A DNA stretch of 64,000 bases from Gonocerus acuteangulatus (Eukaryota > Arthropoda > Insecta > Hemiptera > Coreidae), in NCBI GenBank assembly GCA_946811695.1, contig OX328127.1, positions 45,105,609-45,169,608 on the forward strand, in the 5' to 3' direction. The position numbers were made by a program, and so were the translations under genes. Positions 46,405-57,314 of this stretch are shown piece by piece (the first letter of the stretch is position 1; each line of letters starts with the position of its first letter). The notes under the pieces are model-generated. The model was not told the DNA's origin. It searched no databases and saw nothing but the letters and a program-made list of their open reading frames with translations.

Positions 46405-48331
46405 TCTACTATATAAGAATGAATCGCTAAATGTGTTGGTAAGCGCAAATCTCGAGAACAACTGAACCGATTTCGCTTGCCTGAAAAAGTCTAAAAACGA
46501 CACTTTCCGGGTCTTTATCACTTCCTTAACGCAAATTATGTTTTATATAAAAACATATGTTCTCAATTATAATATTTTAAACATTTAACGTGTCTGTGTA
46601 TCTATTATATAAAAATTAATCGCTAAATGTGTTGGTAAGCGCAAATCTCGAGAACAACTGAACCGATTTCGCTAATTCTTTTTTTATAATATTCCTTGAA
46701 GTACGAGGACGGTTCTTACGGAGAGAAAAAAATAAAAAAATGCCTGAAGAAGTCTAAAAACAACACTTTTCGGGTCTTTTTCACTTCCTTAAGGCAAATT
46801 CATTTTAAAATAAAAACATATGTTCTCAATTATAATATTTTTAACAGTTAACGTATCTGTGTATCTATTATATAAAAATGAATCGCTAAATGTGTTGGTA
46901 AGCGCAAATCTCGAGAACAACTAAAACCGATTTCGCTAATTCTTTTTTTATAATATTCCTTGAAGTACGAGGACCGTTCTTACGGAGAGAAAAAAATAAA
47001 AAATTGCCTGAAAAGTCTAAAAACAACACTTTTCGGGTCTTTTTCACTTCCTTAACGCAAATTCAAAATAAAAACATATGTTCTCAATTATAATATTTTT
47101 AACAGTTAACGTATCTGTGTATCTATTATATAAAAATGAATCGCTAAATGTTTTGGTAAGCGCAAATCTCGAGAACAACTGAACCGATTTCGCTAATTCT
47201 TTTTTTATAATATTCCTTGAAGTACGAGGATGGTTCTTACGGAGAGAAAAAATTAAAAAATTGCCTAAAAAAGTCTAAAAACGACACTTTTCGGGTCTTT
47301 TTCACTTCCTTAACGCAAATTATGTTTTATATAAAAACATATGTTCTCAATTATAATATTTTTAACAGTTAACGTATTCGGTTATTTGTGTATAAGCTAA
47401 AAAATTTAAATAAATAAGAATGTAATCACTAGGTGACATTAGAATCACATGTTAATAATGCAATTTAAATTAATTTATATTTGCATTAACGAAGTAAAAA
47501 AGACTCCACTTTTCTATATTCCCATACAAAAGATTCGTAATAATGCTTAAAGGTCAATTTGAAATTTTATACCATACCATAAAGTGTTAGTGGAGGGGTT
47601 CTGGGAAGGCAAAACAATTGAGTGACATTAGTATCGTATAAGTATTAATGTCAATATTTGTCAATATTTATACGATGGTAATATTACTCAATTAATTGTC
47701 TATGGTAAAATGTAAATTGTCTGTGGTAAAATGTCACTTGAAATGTAAACATCTCTTTGCTGTGCATCTATAATATTACTAAATCTAAAAGCCGCAAATT
47801 TCTCTAAAATTACTAAAGTGTTGTGTGTTTGTGACTTACTAACTACCTATGAACTCAGTTTGACTATAAACAAATCCCAGGGCAGTCATTAAGTGTCTGT
47901 GGCATTAATCTAGAAAACCCATGTTTCTCGCATGGTCAATTATATGTTGCCTGTTCCCGTGTTGGAAAATCATCTGCTCTGTTTATTTACTCGTCAGGTA
48001 ATGAAACAAAAAATATCGTGTACCATTAAGTACTACGATAAAAATGAAACTTAATTTAGAATAAGTAAAAATAAAATGAAATATAATAAGTAGGTATCAT
48101 AATAAGAAATCAGATATTGTAATTTTGATTGTGATTTTTTAGTGAATATTAAAAGAATTTTAAGTGTTTTATAATTTTTATTTTTTGACATAATGTAATT
48201 GTCGACTTATTAAGTTTTTTTTCTTTTTTTTTATCTTACTAGCTGTCCGGGTGTCCCAAATAGCAGAATAAGTATTAAAAAAAATTAAGGAATTGACTGT
48301 TAGGCGGTACGAAGTTCGCCGGGTCAGCTAG
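46405..48331 (+). mobile_element. Non-autonomous Helitron with four 5'-end repeats, 1,927 bp
   Basis: It starts TCTACTATATAAGAATGAAT directly after A and ends GGCGGTACGAAGTTCGCCGG then GTCAGCTAG before T. The GGCG...CGCC hairpin is followed by CTAG. The first part is a tandem series starting at 46405, 46601, 46864 and 47122, each beginning TCTA(C/T)TATATAA and running through AATCGCTAAATGTG, CTCGAGAACAACT, CGATTTCGCTAATTC, AAGTACGAGGA and ACTTCCTTAA. The first unit lacks about 66 bases. The family resembles insect Helitron derivatives I recognise from the 'aatcgctaaatgtgttg' phrase. No protein is encoded. Exact ends are confirmed by the empty site at 52692/52693. Confidence 0.92.
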
Positions 48332-48831
48332 TGTAGAATAAAACTAAAGATAATTCTGGAATCGCCTTTTCTCAGAAATGGTTAATCTAATGAAAAAAAG
48401 TGTGAAGACATGTTTTGTACATAATTGCACAATCTACAATTTTTGTCTGAACTATTTTTACCATAAAACAAAATGTTTCGTTAAAAATTCCTAAAAACCT
48501 TTTTTAGCGAACTTTGACCTCGAAAAAATTCTTTGCGATCATGGGATCGATAAGGGCTTTTCCCAATTCCCTTATAATGTTGTCCCTATCTTTCAAGCAA
48601 ATTTTCAGGTTGCTAGGAATTTATGCAAAAGTACTCGTATTTTTCTAACTCATCTATTTCTAAAAACAGAAAATTAGTTCTCATTTTAACTATCCTGTTT
48701 TAAACACAAATACATTTGTAATATAAGAACTACAAAAATAAGAATTATAAAAAACTACTAATATAACAACTAATATAAGAATTACAAAAATAAAAAGCAA
48801 TAAAAAACTAAGGGGAAGAGACAAAAATTAC
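48332..48831. repeat. Right half of the host repeat, then unassigned DNA
   Basis: 48332-48363 (tgtagaataaaactaaagataattctggaatcgcc, in part) matches 52693-52725. After 48363 the two sites diverge. The rest shows no gene. Confidence 0.6.
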
Positions 48832-50917
48832 AAAAGTCCGACTCGCAGGAACTGCGTCATCTTAGCGCGGTTACGACCATCTCGAATAAATGGAATAGAT
48901 TAGCATCACAAATCACAGGAAACTGGCAGTAGCCAACTTACACTGAATAATACGGATAATTCTTAATCCTCATTCTTGAGGAAGGCTGAATAAGTCAATA
49001 CAATTATGTACTGAAAACGTACTTATTCTTCGACTACTGCTCAGAAGGCTCTATTCTAAACAACCAAAAATTAATTGTCATTTTAAGTATCTTGTTTTAC
49101 TAGCAAATTCGTTTTATTGTTATAATCAACTGTAAATTTGTGCTTCATGGCGAATAAAATTCAATTCTGTCGTGGGTTAAATCTTTCTATAAAATAAGAA
49201 ATAACAATAACTTCAGTTGGAGGCTATGAGGAAGGTTATATAGACAGAATTCAAAACAAACTACGTCATCATGATTAGCCACAGCCATCTTGATTACCAC
49301 AGTCACTCCAAACTTATTTTTCCCAAAACCTTTCACCGCTTCTTAGCTTATTATACTACTATACTAATTTTACTGATAAATGCAATTTAAAACAAGAAAC
49401 AACCAACTACAAAGTGTGATAAACAAAGAGAAAAACCGTTTCAATAGACTTTTATAACACTTTTTAAGCTTTAAGCGCGGATATCTCTGATTGAAGTTGC
49501 CCCATCGAATATTGCTTCAGAACATTTTAGCGCGGTTACTCCCTATCTCCATAGGGAGAACCCGCTTATGAGGTTGACCTAATGGCGCAATCCGGAAGTG
49601 CCGACTACAAACTTTCACGTTTCAGACCCTATAGATCACGAAAATATAGGTGGCCCAAATTTGTGTATATATATATATATATATATAAATATATATATAT
49701 TTATATATATGCTTGTCTGTTCGCGCTCTAGCAAGCTCAAAAATGGTCCGATTTTAACGAAATTTGGCATAAAAATTTGAAAGGTCGAGTTCGTTAACCA
49801 GCAAAATCCGCCCACTAGAAGATAGTGTTTGTGGCGTAATTCGCGCAAAAAAAATCGTAACGCTTACGTTTTTGAGTCTATATGCTTGCAGGTACTTGTT
49901 TTATAGGTATCTTAACAAAAGAAAAAGAATAAAAACATTTATAAGGCTATATCTGTAACCGTTCCTGAGAAAAGTGGAATCAATGTTTTTGTAAGTCATT
50001 ATATTTTTGTGAGTACTTAGAATCGCGGAATTCAATTGAAATATTTTCTACAACTTGGAAAATAATCCCAACTAAGATGTTTATATTTTGGTTATATTTG
50101 GAGTTAAGGAAGTATGCGAAAAAAATTTTATTAATAGACATGAAAAGTTTTCGGATCTTCATACATTTTTCGTAAATATCTCGATAACGGTTGGGAAATC
50201 GTGCTAAGTGGAAGGTGACCATTCGAATGCTTACTAAATTCTCTACAAAAAAGTTTCTAAAGCAATATTCGATGGGGCAACGTCAATCAGAGATATAAGC
50301 GCTTTAAACTTAGAAAGTGTTTGTTTTGTTGTTTTGAAAGGGTTTTTCTCTTTATTTATCTCACTTTTCAATTGGTTGTTTCTTGTTTTAAATTGCATTT
50401 ATCAGTAAAATTAGTATAGTAGTAAAATAAGCTAAGAAACGGTGAAAGGTATTGGTAATAATAAGTCTGGAGTGGCTGTGGTAATCAAGATGGCAGTGGC
50501 TAATCATGATGACGTAGTTTGTTTTGAATTCTGTCTATATAACCTTCCTCATAGCCTCCAACTGAAGTTATTGTTATTTCTTATTTTATAGAAAGATTTA
50601 ACCCACGACAGAATTGAATTTTATTCGCCATGAAGCACAAATTTACAGTTGATTATAACAATAAAACGAATTTCCTAGTAAAACAAGATACTTAAAATGA
50701 CAACGAATTTTTGGTTGTTTAGAATAGAGCCTTCTCAGCAGTAGTCAAAGAGTAAGTACGTTTTCAGTACATAATTGTATTGACAGATTAAGAATTATCC
50801 GTTTCTGTGTAAGTTGGCTAATTTCAGTTTCCTATGATTTGTGATGCTAATTTATTCCATTTCTTCGAGATGTACGTAACCGCGCTAAGATGACGCAGTT
50901 CCTGCGAGTAGGACTTT
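48832..50917. mobile_element. Fold-back element, about 670-bp arms around a 745-bp centre
   Basis: Arms 48832-49516 and 50262-50917 are inverted copies. The outer end reads AAAAGTCCGACTCGCAGG, AACTGCGTCATCTTAGCGCG and GTTACG. Further landmarks are acaaatcacaggaaactg, gacagaattcaaaac and aaaccctttc/gaaaaaccg. The inner edge is CCCCATCGAATATTGCTT. No transposase is encoded. The centre holds repeat family B (49525-49880) and AT-rich DNA. No target duplication was identified. Confidence 0.8.
49525..49880 (+). repeat. Repeat family B copy in the fold-back centre
   Basis: TTAGCGCGGTTACTCCCTAT with a hairpin (CTCCCTAT/ATAGGGAG), ATCCGGAAGTGCCGACTA, TTTCAGACCC, a TA tract (about 49663-49710), TCAAAAATGGTCCGATTTT, GTTCGTTAACCAGCAAAATC and TAACGCTTACGTTTTTGAG. 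It is the inverted partner of 52190-52541. Confidence 0.85.
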
Positions 50918-51045
50918 TTTGTAGAGAATTTAGTAAGCATTCGAATGGTCACCTTCCACTTACCACGATTTCCCAACCGTTATCGAGATATTTACGAAAA
51001 AGTCCGACTCGCAGGAACTGCATCATCTTAGCGCGGTTCCGTTCT
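50914..51045. repeat. Inverted copy of 50165-50255 plus a third terminal motif
   Basis: 50918-51000 (GTAGAGAATTTAGTAAGC ... TCGAGATATTTACG) is the reverse complement of part of the fold-back centre. It runs into AAAGTCCGACTCGCAGGAAC at 51000, a third copy of the outer end, pointing right. Confidence 0.8.
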
Positions 51046-51154
51046 TATCCCTAGACTCATTTAAAATGATTAAAATAGAAGCTGTTATTATTTTGGGTCC
51101 ACTTTTCTAGAAAGCATGAAGATTAGATAGCCGTCGAGGTGATAAGTAAAAATG

Positions 51155-51461
51155 GAATGGTTGGGATTCGGCTAAAGAAACCTCAATACGATTTTCGTTA
51201 AAAAATCTATATTTAGGGCGTTTCAGCTACTCATTTGTAGCCTTCGTCGGCATTGAAAGTGCCGGGAGGCAGAGGAGGACCAAAGTTGACAGATCCATCT
51301 TTAATTTCAAGAAAGGTCTTATTTACGATCTTACCTGGATGGGTCCCCGCCCTAGGAAGGACCCCGCTAGGCAGTTGAAAAGCTATATCTTGGAAATCCA
51401 TACTTCTAAGATTAAAATGTCCTTTCTTATTTTTCTTAACCTGATTTATTATCAAATACAT
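51155..51461 (-). mobile_element. Penelope-like terminal relic
   Basis: GTTGGGATTCGGCTA (shared with 11033) is followed by GGGCGTTTCAGCTAC and GTAGCCTTCGTCGGC. Read on minus, GACGAAGGCTAC...GTAGCTGAAACGCCC is the typical Penelope-like end phrase. A 76-codon frame ending at 51231 (minus) overlaps it but is not recognised. Confidence 0.5.
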
Positions 51462-51683
51462 TATCCAACTATAAGCAGTTAAAAAAATAACAAGGAATAA
51501 AAACAGACAAAAAGAACAGTTGGAATAAGCGAAATCAATTAATTTAAAGTTTTAAGCACTTATTTCTCCGATTGACATCGTCTAATCAAAACTTTCATCA
51601 GAACCTTTTTTTTTGTAGAGCATTTCGTAAGCTTTCTAATGGTATTCTTCCGTTTAACAAGATTCTCAACCTTTTTCGAGATA
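51462..51683. other. Decayed repeat flanking a SINE
   Basis: 51600-51683 (GTAGAGCATTTCGTAAGC ... TTTTCGAGATATTGAGG) is a diverged relative of 50918-51000, here cut by the SINE at 51695. Confidence 0.5.
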
Positions 51684-51857
51684 TTGAGGAAGATGGGGTC
51701 TCCCGTGGTCTAATGGCTAGCGCCTTGGATTCATAAGCGGGAGATGGTGGGTTCGATTCCCAACCTCCGGCAGGAATTTTATCATCCCACGGCTCGCTGG
51801 TAAAATTCCTCGCTGCACCCTGGATGTCGGCGCTAATGACCTAGATGTAGATGCGCC

Positions 51858-51892
<35 letters not shown>

Positions 51893-51901
51893 AAGGAAGA
51901 T
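51684..51901 (+). mobile_element. tRNA-derived SINE of a second family, with target duplication
   Basis: Body 51695-51890, flanked by TTGAGGAAGAT and TTAAGGAAGAT (one mismatch). The head is strikingly tRNA-like for about 75 bases: GGGGTCTCCCGTGG, box A TGGTCTAATGGCTAG, box B GGTTCGATTCC, acceptor-like CCTCCGGC. The tail is CGGCTCGCTGG, GGATGTCGGCGCTAATGACC and TAGATGTAGATGCGCCG followed by A32. Its 3' core (GCTAATGACC) recurs at 37980-38014 and 53040-53065 and, with changes, at 19446 and 7656. Polymerase III transcription is expected. The well-preserved head and long A-run suggest youth. Confidence 0.92.
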
Positions 51902-52189
51902 ATACAAAGTTACCAAAACTTTTTATGTCTGTTAATAAAATATTTTATTCTAACCCTTCCTTAACTGCAAACGTAACACAAATTTCAACATATTAGTTTT
52001 AATGAAAGTAGAACATTCAGAAAATGTTTCAACTGAATCCCATGATTCTAAGTACCCAAACCAAAAACGGTATTCAAAAACTATTTTTCCAATTTTCTCG
52101 AAAACGGTTAAAGCTATCGCCTTGAAAATGGTTTCATTCGTTTTCCTAGCCCAAGAAGCCTATAAAACGAGTGCTTACACGCTTATGAA
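51902..52189. other. Diverged continuation of the interrupted repeat
   Basis: It resumes the sequence broken by the SINE and shows words (ttctcgaaaacggttaaag, aacgtaagcgttacg) leading into repeat family B. No gene. Confidence 0.45.
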
Positions 52190-52360
52190 CTCAAAAACGT
52201 AAGCGTTACGATTTTTTTGCGCGAATTTCGCCCCAAACGCCATCTTCCAGTGGACGGATTTTGCTGGTTAACGAACTTGACCTTTCAAATTGGACGACGG
52301 ATTTTTGTACCAAATTTCATCAAAATCGGACCATTCGTCTTCTACCGAGAGAGCGAACAG

Positions 52361-52391
<31 letters not shown>

Positions 52392-52541
52392 CAAATTTGA
52401 ACCACCATCATTTTCGGTCTCTAGGGGTTCTGAAACGCAAAATTTTCTAGTCGGCACTTCCGGATTGCGTCATGAGATCAACCTTATAAGCGGGGTTCCT
52501 CCCTATGGGGGAGGGAGGAACCGCGCTAAAAGAGGAACTAC
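52190..52541 (-). repeat. Repeat family B copy, inverted, with terminal hairpin
   Basis: Reverse complement of 49525-49880. The (TA)n is at about 52367-52391. Near its end GGTTCCTCCCT (52494-52504) and AGGGAGGAACC (52512-52522) form a perfect 11-bp stem with a 7-base loop, followed by GCGCTAAAA. Confidence 0.85.
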
Positions 52542-52624
52542 TTCAGGAGTTTAATATTATCAAATGTCAAGCAGGTCATTATGCGAGTTCTATGGCTGGG
52601 GCTGTAACGGTACTTATTGTTACC

Positions 52625-52725
52625 TTAGAAAGAGGAGCAGGTAGCCAAACCATTGTTACCTCGACAAACTTCAAGCCGAGTCTAGCACATTATGTTGAAT
52701 GAAACTAAAGATAATTCTGGAATCG
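52625..52725 (+). repeat. Empty-site copy of the Helitron host repeat
   Basis: This stretch matches 46337-46404 joined directly to 48332-48363. The junction CACATTA|TGTTGAAT is at 52692/52693. It shows the pre-insertion state and proves the Helitron ends. Confidence 0.92.
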
Positions 52726-52848
52726 CCCTATGAAGGGAGGGAAAATAAATAAATAGTTTCATGGTTTTTTCACTTTCGCTTTTAACCCTCTTTTTTGATT
52801 AAAACAAAATAATCATAAGTATGCAGACTATTTTTACTAACTGTGTGT

Positions 52849-52851
<3 letters not shown>

Positions 52852-52928
<77 letters not shown>
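52852..52928. repeat. (TA)n microsatellite
   Basis: About 75 bases of TA after a short GT run. Confidence 0.95.
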
Positions 52929-52932
<4 letters not shown>

Positions 52933-53032
52933 ATATACACAAACACACACACTTTCTTAAGTAACCGTCTAGGAAGAAGAAAGGGCTTTTATATTACGTG
53001 AATCATACCGTGCATATGTTATTTTTTATGTA

Positions 53033-53075
53033 TTAATTATAGGTGCTCCGACTGCCAGGGTCATTAGCACCATGT
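53033..53075 (-). mobile_element. SINE tail fragment
   Basis: On minus: TGGTGCTAATGACCCTGGCA then GGAGCACC and an A/T-rich end. It shares the GCTAATGACC core with 51695-51890. Confidence 0.5.
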
Positions 53076-53128
53076 GCATATGTTACATAAAATTACCTAA
53101 GTTTAAACTGCGGAAATATATATATATA

Positions 53129-53133
53129 TGTGT

Positions 53134-53202
<69 letters not shown>
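53129..53202. repeat. (TG)n microsatellite
   Basis: About 74 bases of TG with one A interruption, preceded by a short TA run. Confidence 0.95.
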
Positions 53203-53205
<3 letters not shown>

Positions 53206-55386
53206 ACGTTTTTATGAATGTAATTTAGGTCTCTTAAGGATTATAATTGAAGATAGGTTTTAACAAGAGTATATATTAAACAAGAGGACGAATGAAGTTA
53301 ATGTTTATGCCTAATAAAATATCGTAGGTTATATTATCAATGTTTATGGTGAAATTCTACCTGTGCTTGAGTTTAGATTAGCTTGTATGTTCCTGACGTA
53401 TTACAGGCCTTTGTTCGGATTATTATATACAACCAGCTGTCAAAGGCTAGTGTGCCTATAGATAGGACATATTACTCTTCATATTGTTCTTGAAATAATT
53501 GATGATAATAAAATAATTTAAGTAATAAACCAAATGGAAATAAATTAAGAAGAGATCGCTGTTCCTTGAGATTTCCAAGCTGGAGAAAGGCATTTTTAGG
53601 TTTTAATAACAAGAAAGACTAATGACAATTTTTCTTGGTTTCTAATAACAATAAACACTAATGACAACGTGTGTATAATGATCGTATAGTAGTCAACAAC
53701 AACAAAAGAAACATTCTTATCATCAAATAGATGATAAAAAAGTTCAATTATTTCAATTCTCTTCATTGTTCAGGGTATATTTAATTTATATTTCCAATTT
53801 GTATATTTCCAAGCAAATAAATATCAATGTTTAATAAGGCAATAGCTGTTACCCAGTGTGCCATGCTACACCTACTTTCTATGACTCTCCCCCTCTCAAG
53901 ATCTACTTGATACCTAGTTGTCTATAACCAGTTAAGAAAATCAGTCAAACGATGTGAATTTGTTTTAGCTCATAATAATACCGGCAGAGGCCAGCACAAC
54001 AGCACTTCATCTAACTGCAGACATAGGCCAGTAGTAGTGTATTCAAAATGGCCGTCACAATCTGTATGGTTCAGTGTTGCCAATTTTTCTTAAACAAAAC
54101 TTTTGACCTTTTGACCAAATTTCGAAATTTGACTATTTTCAGCTAGCCTAGGAGATTTCTCGTATCAAGACCTACCTGTGTGCCAAGTTTGGTCAAAATC
54201 GGTCAAACGGTGTAGATTTGTATAAGGAAAAAAAACAAACAAATAAACAGAAAAACAGAACTTACAACTTCCAAATAATTTTTAAAGGCAATTCCCAAAT
54301 TGAACCAATAATTTACAATTATACACACAGAAGCACAAAATATAACAAGTTCCTTGGAAAAATAAAATATACAAGAAATACAATTGTAACATTTTGTAAA
54401 TTGCACAGCTAAATGAAGAAAGCATAATTAATTAGGCTATAAACATTATTTATAGCCTCTCAAGGAACACTAATGGCAACGGCCCTCAAATGGGAAAAAA
54501 TAAACGATGCAAAATAAAACTTCAGAAACCTTTAATTCTTTGCTAAAGAATTTTCAAGATTTTCTTTTTTTTTTCTTTTGAGAGTTTTCGAGATAAATGC
54601 AGGATATAGACTTCAGTGTTAAGATATTCTCGATCCTTCCAAATGGAGGATTTTGAAATTATAATTACCGCAAATAAGAAGAGGCTTCAAACTTTTAATT
54701 AATAATACCGTAAAAGGAGTAGACACTCAATTTATAATGAGAAAAATAGATTAAATCAAACAAAAGGCTTAAACAATGGGAGAATAACACCTTTTGTGTA
54801 ATGTTCTTACCATTATAATATAAAATTATGGAGATAATTTAAACCTAACTATATATGGCAATGCATTGGTCTACTCGATTAATACAATACCTATTTCATA
54901 TTAAAAATATTACGAAAAAAACTTGTGTAGGGGAATTTCAAAAATTACATTAATCGATACAAATGAACGAAACGGACTTCGTTTTTGTCATTTAACATCC
55001 AAAACATTGTTTTCAGTTTGGTATTCTAAATAATCAACTTTCTTTCATCACGAAATGTTTAATGATATTTTGATAATTTACAAAATGTTCGCACGGTTTC
55101 TCACAATACAATATATATTGATACAACTCGAACAGATATTTCTTTAATATAAATAGCAGAATTTTGTTTTCGGATCAAGTAGAAACATGTTTAATTCAAA
55201 TTCAAGATGGTCGACATTCAGCAAAACTAAGGCATACATATTTTGGTAAAGTTCGGTGTTGAGGAGGAATTATAAAAATAAAAACATTCTTTCAATAGGC
55301 TTGAGCAGTTTTGAGATTTTCGTATTATTTCTTGAATATCTCGGAAACGTATGGAAAAGAGGAAGGTAACCATTAGAAAGCTTACT
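53203..55386. other. AT-rich DNA with old dispersed repeats
   Basis: CCAAGTTTGGTCAAAATCGG near 54183-54202 is a phrase seen in many insect repeats. 55290-55386 (gaatatctcggaaacg ... ccattagaaagcttacta) is a diverged relative of 50165-50240 and is the target into which the giant palindrome inserted. No gene recognised. Confidence 0.45.
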
Positions 55387-55964
55387 AAAGGCCGTAGCCG
55401 GGTAAGCATGGGTTGTCGGCCCCAGAAAGGTTTTCGCTTGAAATTTGGAGGATTAAACTAGTCCCGTAAAAGTGGCCTAAAGCCAAATTTTCAGCTCTGA
55501 ATTCACACCCCCCGTCGAATAAAAAAAAGAAAATCGAATTTTTGTTGATTATTTATATCTCAGGATTGAGTAATCGGATCAGAATGAATAAAAAAAGAAA
55601 ATACGCATCTTTCTTAAGGCTTTTAGAATAAAAATAATTCGGCTTTCGGTGACATCGCGTTCAATTGTTTTTTTGTGTTTTTATTTTTTAATTAATTTTT
55701 TTACGGAGTATCCGTTTTGGTACAATCACCAAACTTTTTGTGAAAATTCTCTTACCATCCGTGTACTACCTCAATTTTTTTCAAGAGGCTCCAAGCGGTA
55801 CGCCATAGTAAAAAAAAATCGATTCTATTTTGGCATATATTATGGAAAAGAACAAGAGGGTTATATTTAATTGTAATTTAATAATTAATTATATATATAT
55901 ATATATATATTTTCGACTATGTATAAAATGTTTGTTGATAAACATTATTAGCCGTATTATCAAT

Positions 55965-56032
<68 letters not shown>

Positions 56033-56287
56033 GGTGGTTCGACAGCTAGGCCATTATTTCCGTTTTATCAATGGTTATTGTTTAGATTAATCCTATTATT
56101 TATTCATTTTATACATCGCCTCCACAAATAAGACGATTAGCAGGTAACGAAGTGTGTGACGTCTGAGTTTCACTGAATCAAGCTAATAAATAGTGTAAAT
56201 AAAACAAGTAGTCCTAATAAGAATCATTTAATATCTGTAATCCGCTCCTTTTCTATTTAAATAAGCGAAGGTTACTGCGTACGAATA

Positions 56288-56480
56288 AAGGCTGATTCAC
56301 GCTAGACCGTGTCGAGTCCGGGCCGGGCCACGGTGGAACAATCAGACCAGCATTTTCAATGGACCGTGTCCGTGGACCGTGCTACACCGGGCCGTGTCCG
56401 TGTTTTATGCGTGTGTGATTGCTTCCCCGTGTCCCGGCCAGGACTCGGCCCGGACCCGACACGGTTAGCGTGAATCCGCT
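56288..56480. mobile_element. GC-rich MITE, left-arm copy
   Basis: The ends GGCTGATTCACGCTAGACCG and CGGTTAGCGTGAATCCGC are inverted repeats. The interior is full of CCGTGTCCG and GGCCGGG words. It stands out as GC-rich in AT-rich DNA. The right-arm copy is 57315-57498. Confidence 0.75.
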
Positions 56481-56564
56481 ATAAGTCTCATCTGAGTAAT
56501 TTTTTAGTGCAGTTCTATAAAGTGACATCACGTGTTTAGTAAGCATATTCTGACTTATATTGCG

Positions 56565-56710
56565 TAATAAGAACAAATAATCCAAGATGTCCTATTTGTG
56601 TAAAGCTTGTAAAAGAAGTTCCAGGTACATGCAAAAAGACAGTATTACCTGCTGAAGTAGAGGAATACTTCGAAGTTTCAGATGATAGCACAAGTTCAAA
56701 GGATTCGATT
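56565..56710 (+). pseudogene. Transposase N-terminal relic in the left arm
   Basis: A plus-strand frame reads RTNNPRCPIC (CX2C) then KEVPGTCKKTVLPAEVEEYF, ending at TAA near 56716. The right arm has the same start on minus (RTNNPKCPI) but a stop and a C/G run replace the rest. It is probably the cysteine-containing N-terminus of the transposase, duplicated by the inversion. Confidence 0.5.
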
Positions 56711-57135
56711 TTATAAATAGTACGCCCCCCATAGGATAGCTTAGATTCTGAATTCAGAGAAGTCCAGAAAGAATTTCTGGAAAATCGTCTGTCATCCAAA
56801 GTGACGCTTTTAAATGGAAGTTTCTTGCGTTAGTTTCAACCTCTCCAGCTAATGTATTTCCAACGTACATCTGCATTTGCTTTAACGTAACATATACTGA
56901 TTCAACAGGCCAACGGATTTTGTTGCAAACCTAGATTCGTTTGATTCATCAATTGTTAATTGCTTTCGTTTACCTTTCAAGACGGCATTAGTACTTGAAT
57001 GCCCTTATTTTCTAAATCACTCTTTACGTCTCGAAAACCTCGGTCCACTATATCACCCTGTACCATCAATCTGCATAAGCCTCCTGGATCACTTACTACC
57101 TCCTTCATGATACTTGCATCAGTCACACAGAAATT
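56700..57135 (-). pseudogene. DDE_Tnp_4-like transposase relic
   Basis: On minus from about 57130: VTDASIMKEVVS, then GDIVDRGFRDVKSDLENKGI and QVLMPS (about 56981-57060). A frameshift leads to LKGKRKQLTIDESNESRF and ATK, and a second to IRWPVESVYVTLKQM and beyond. The order D-R-G-F-R-D, 'MP', 'T..E.N.SR..TK' and 'RW.VE' is characteristic of DDE_Tnp_4 (PIF/Harbinger-related) transposases, with the DRGF Asp as a catalytic residue and the SR..TK..RW..E block following it. It has at least two frameshifts, so it is inactive. It lies in the centre of the palindrome, as expected for the element's own gene. Confidence 0.72.
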
Positions 57136-57314
57136 CTTTCTGGATTTCTATGAATCAGAATCTGTCCTATCATTTGGGGGGGGGGGGGGCTTTTCTCAAA
57201 TAGGACACTTTGGATTATTTGTTCTTATTACGCAATATAAGTCAGAATATGCTTACTAAACACTTGATGTCACTTAATAGAACTGCACTAAAATATTACT
57301 CAGATGAGACTTAT

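Noticed and set aside
51695..51771. A functional tRNA gene
   Set aside because: The head has box A and box B, but it is fused to a SINE body with an A-tail and target duplication, and the cloverleaf is imperfect.
56536..57259. Two frames sharing the C-terminus QIGHxGLFVLITQYKSEYAY
   Set aside because: They are antisense readings of the duplicated transposase N-terminal region in the palindrome arms.
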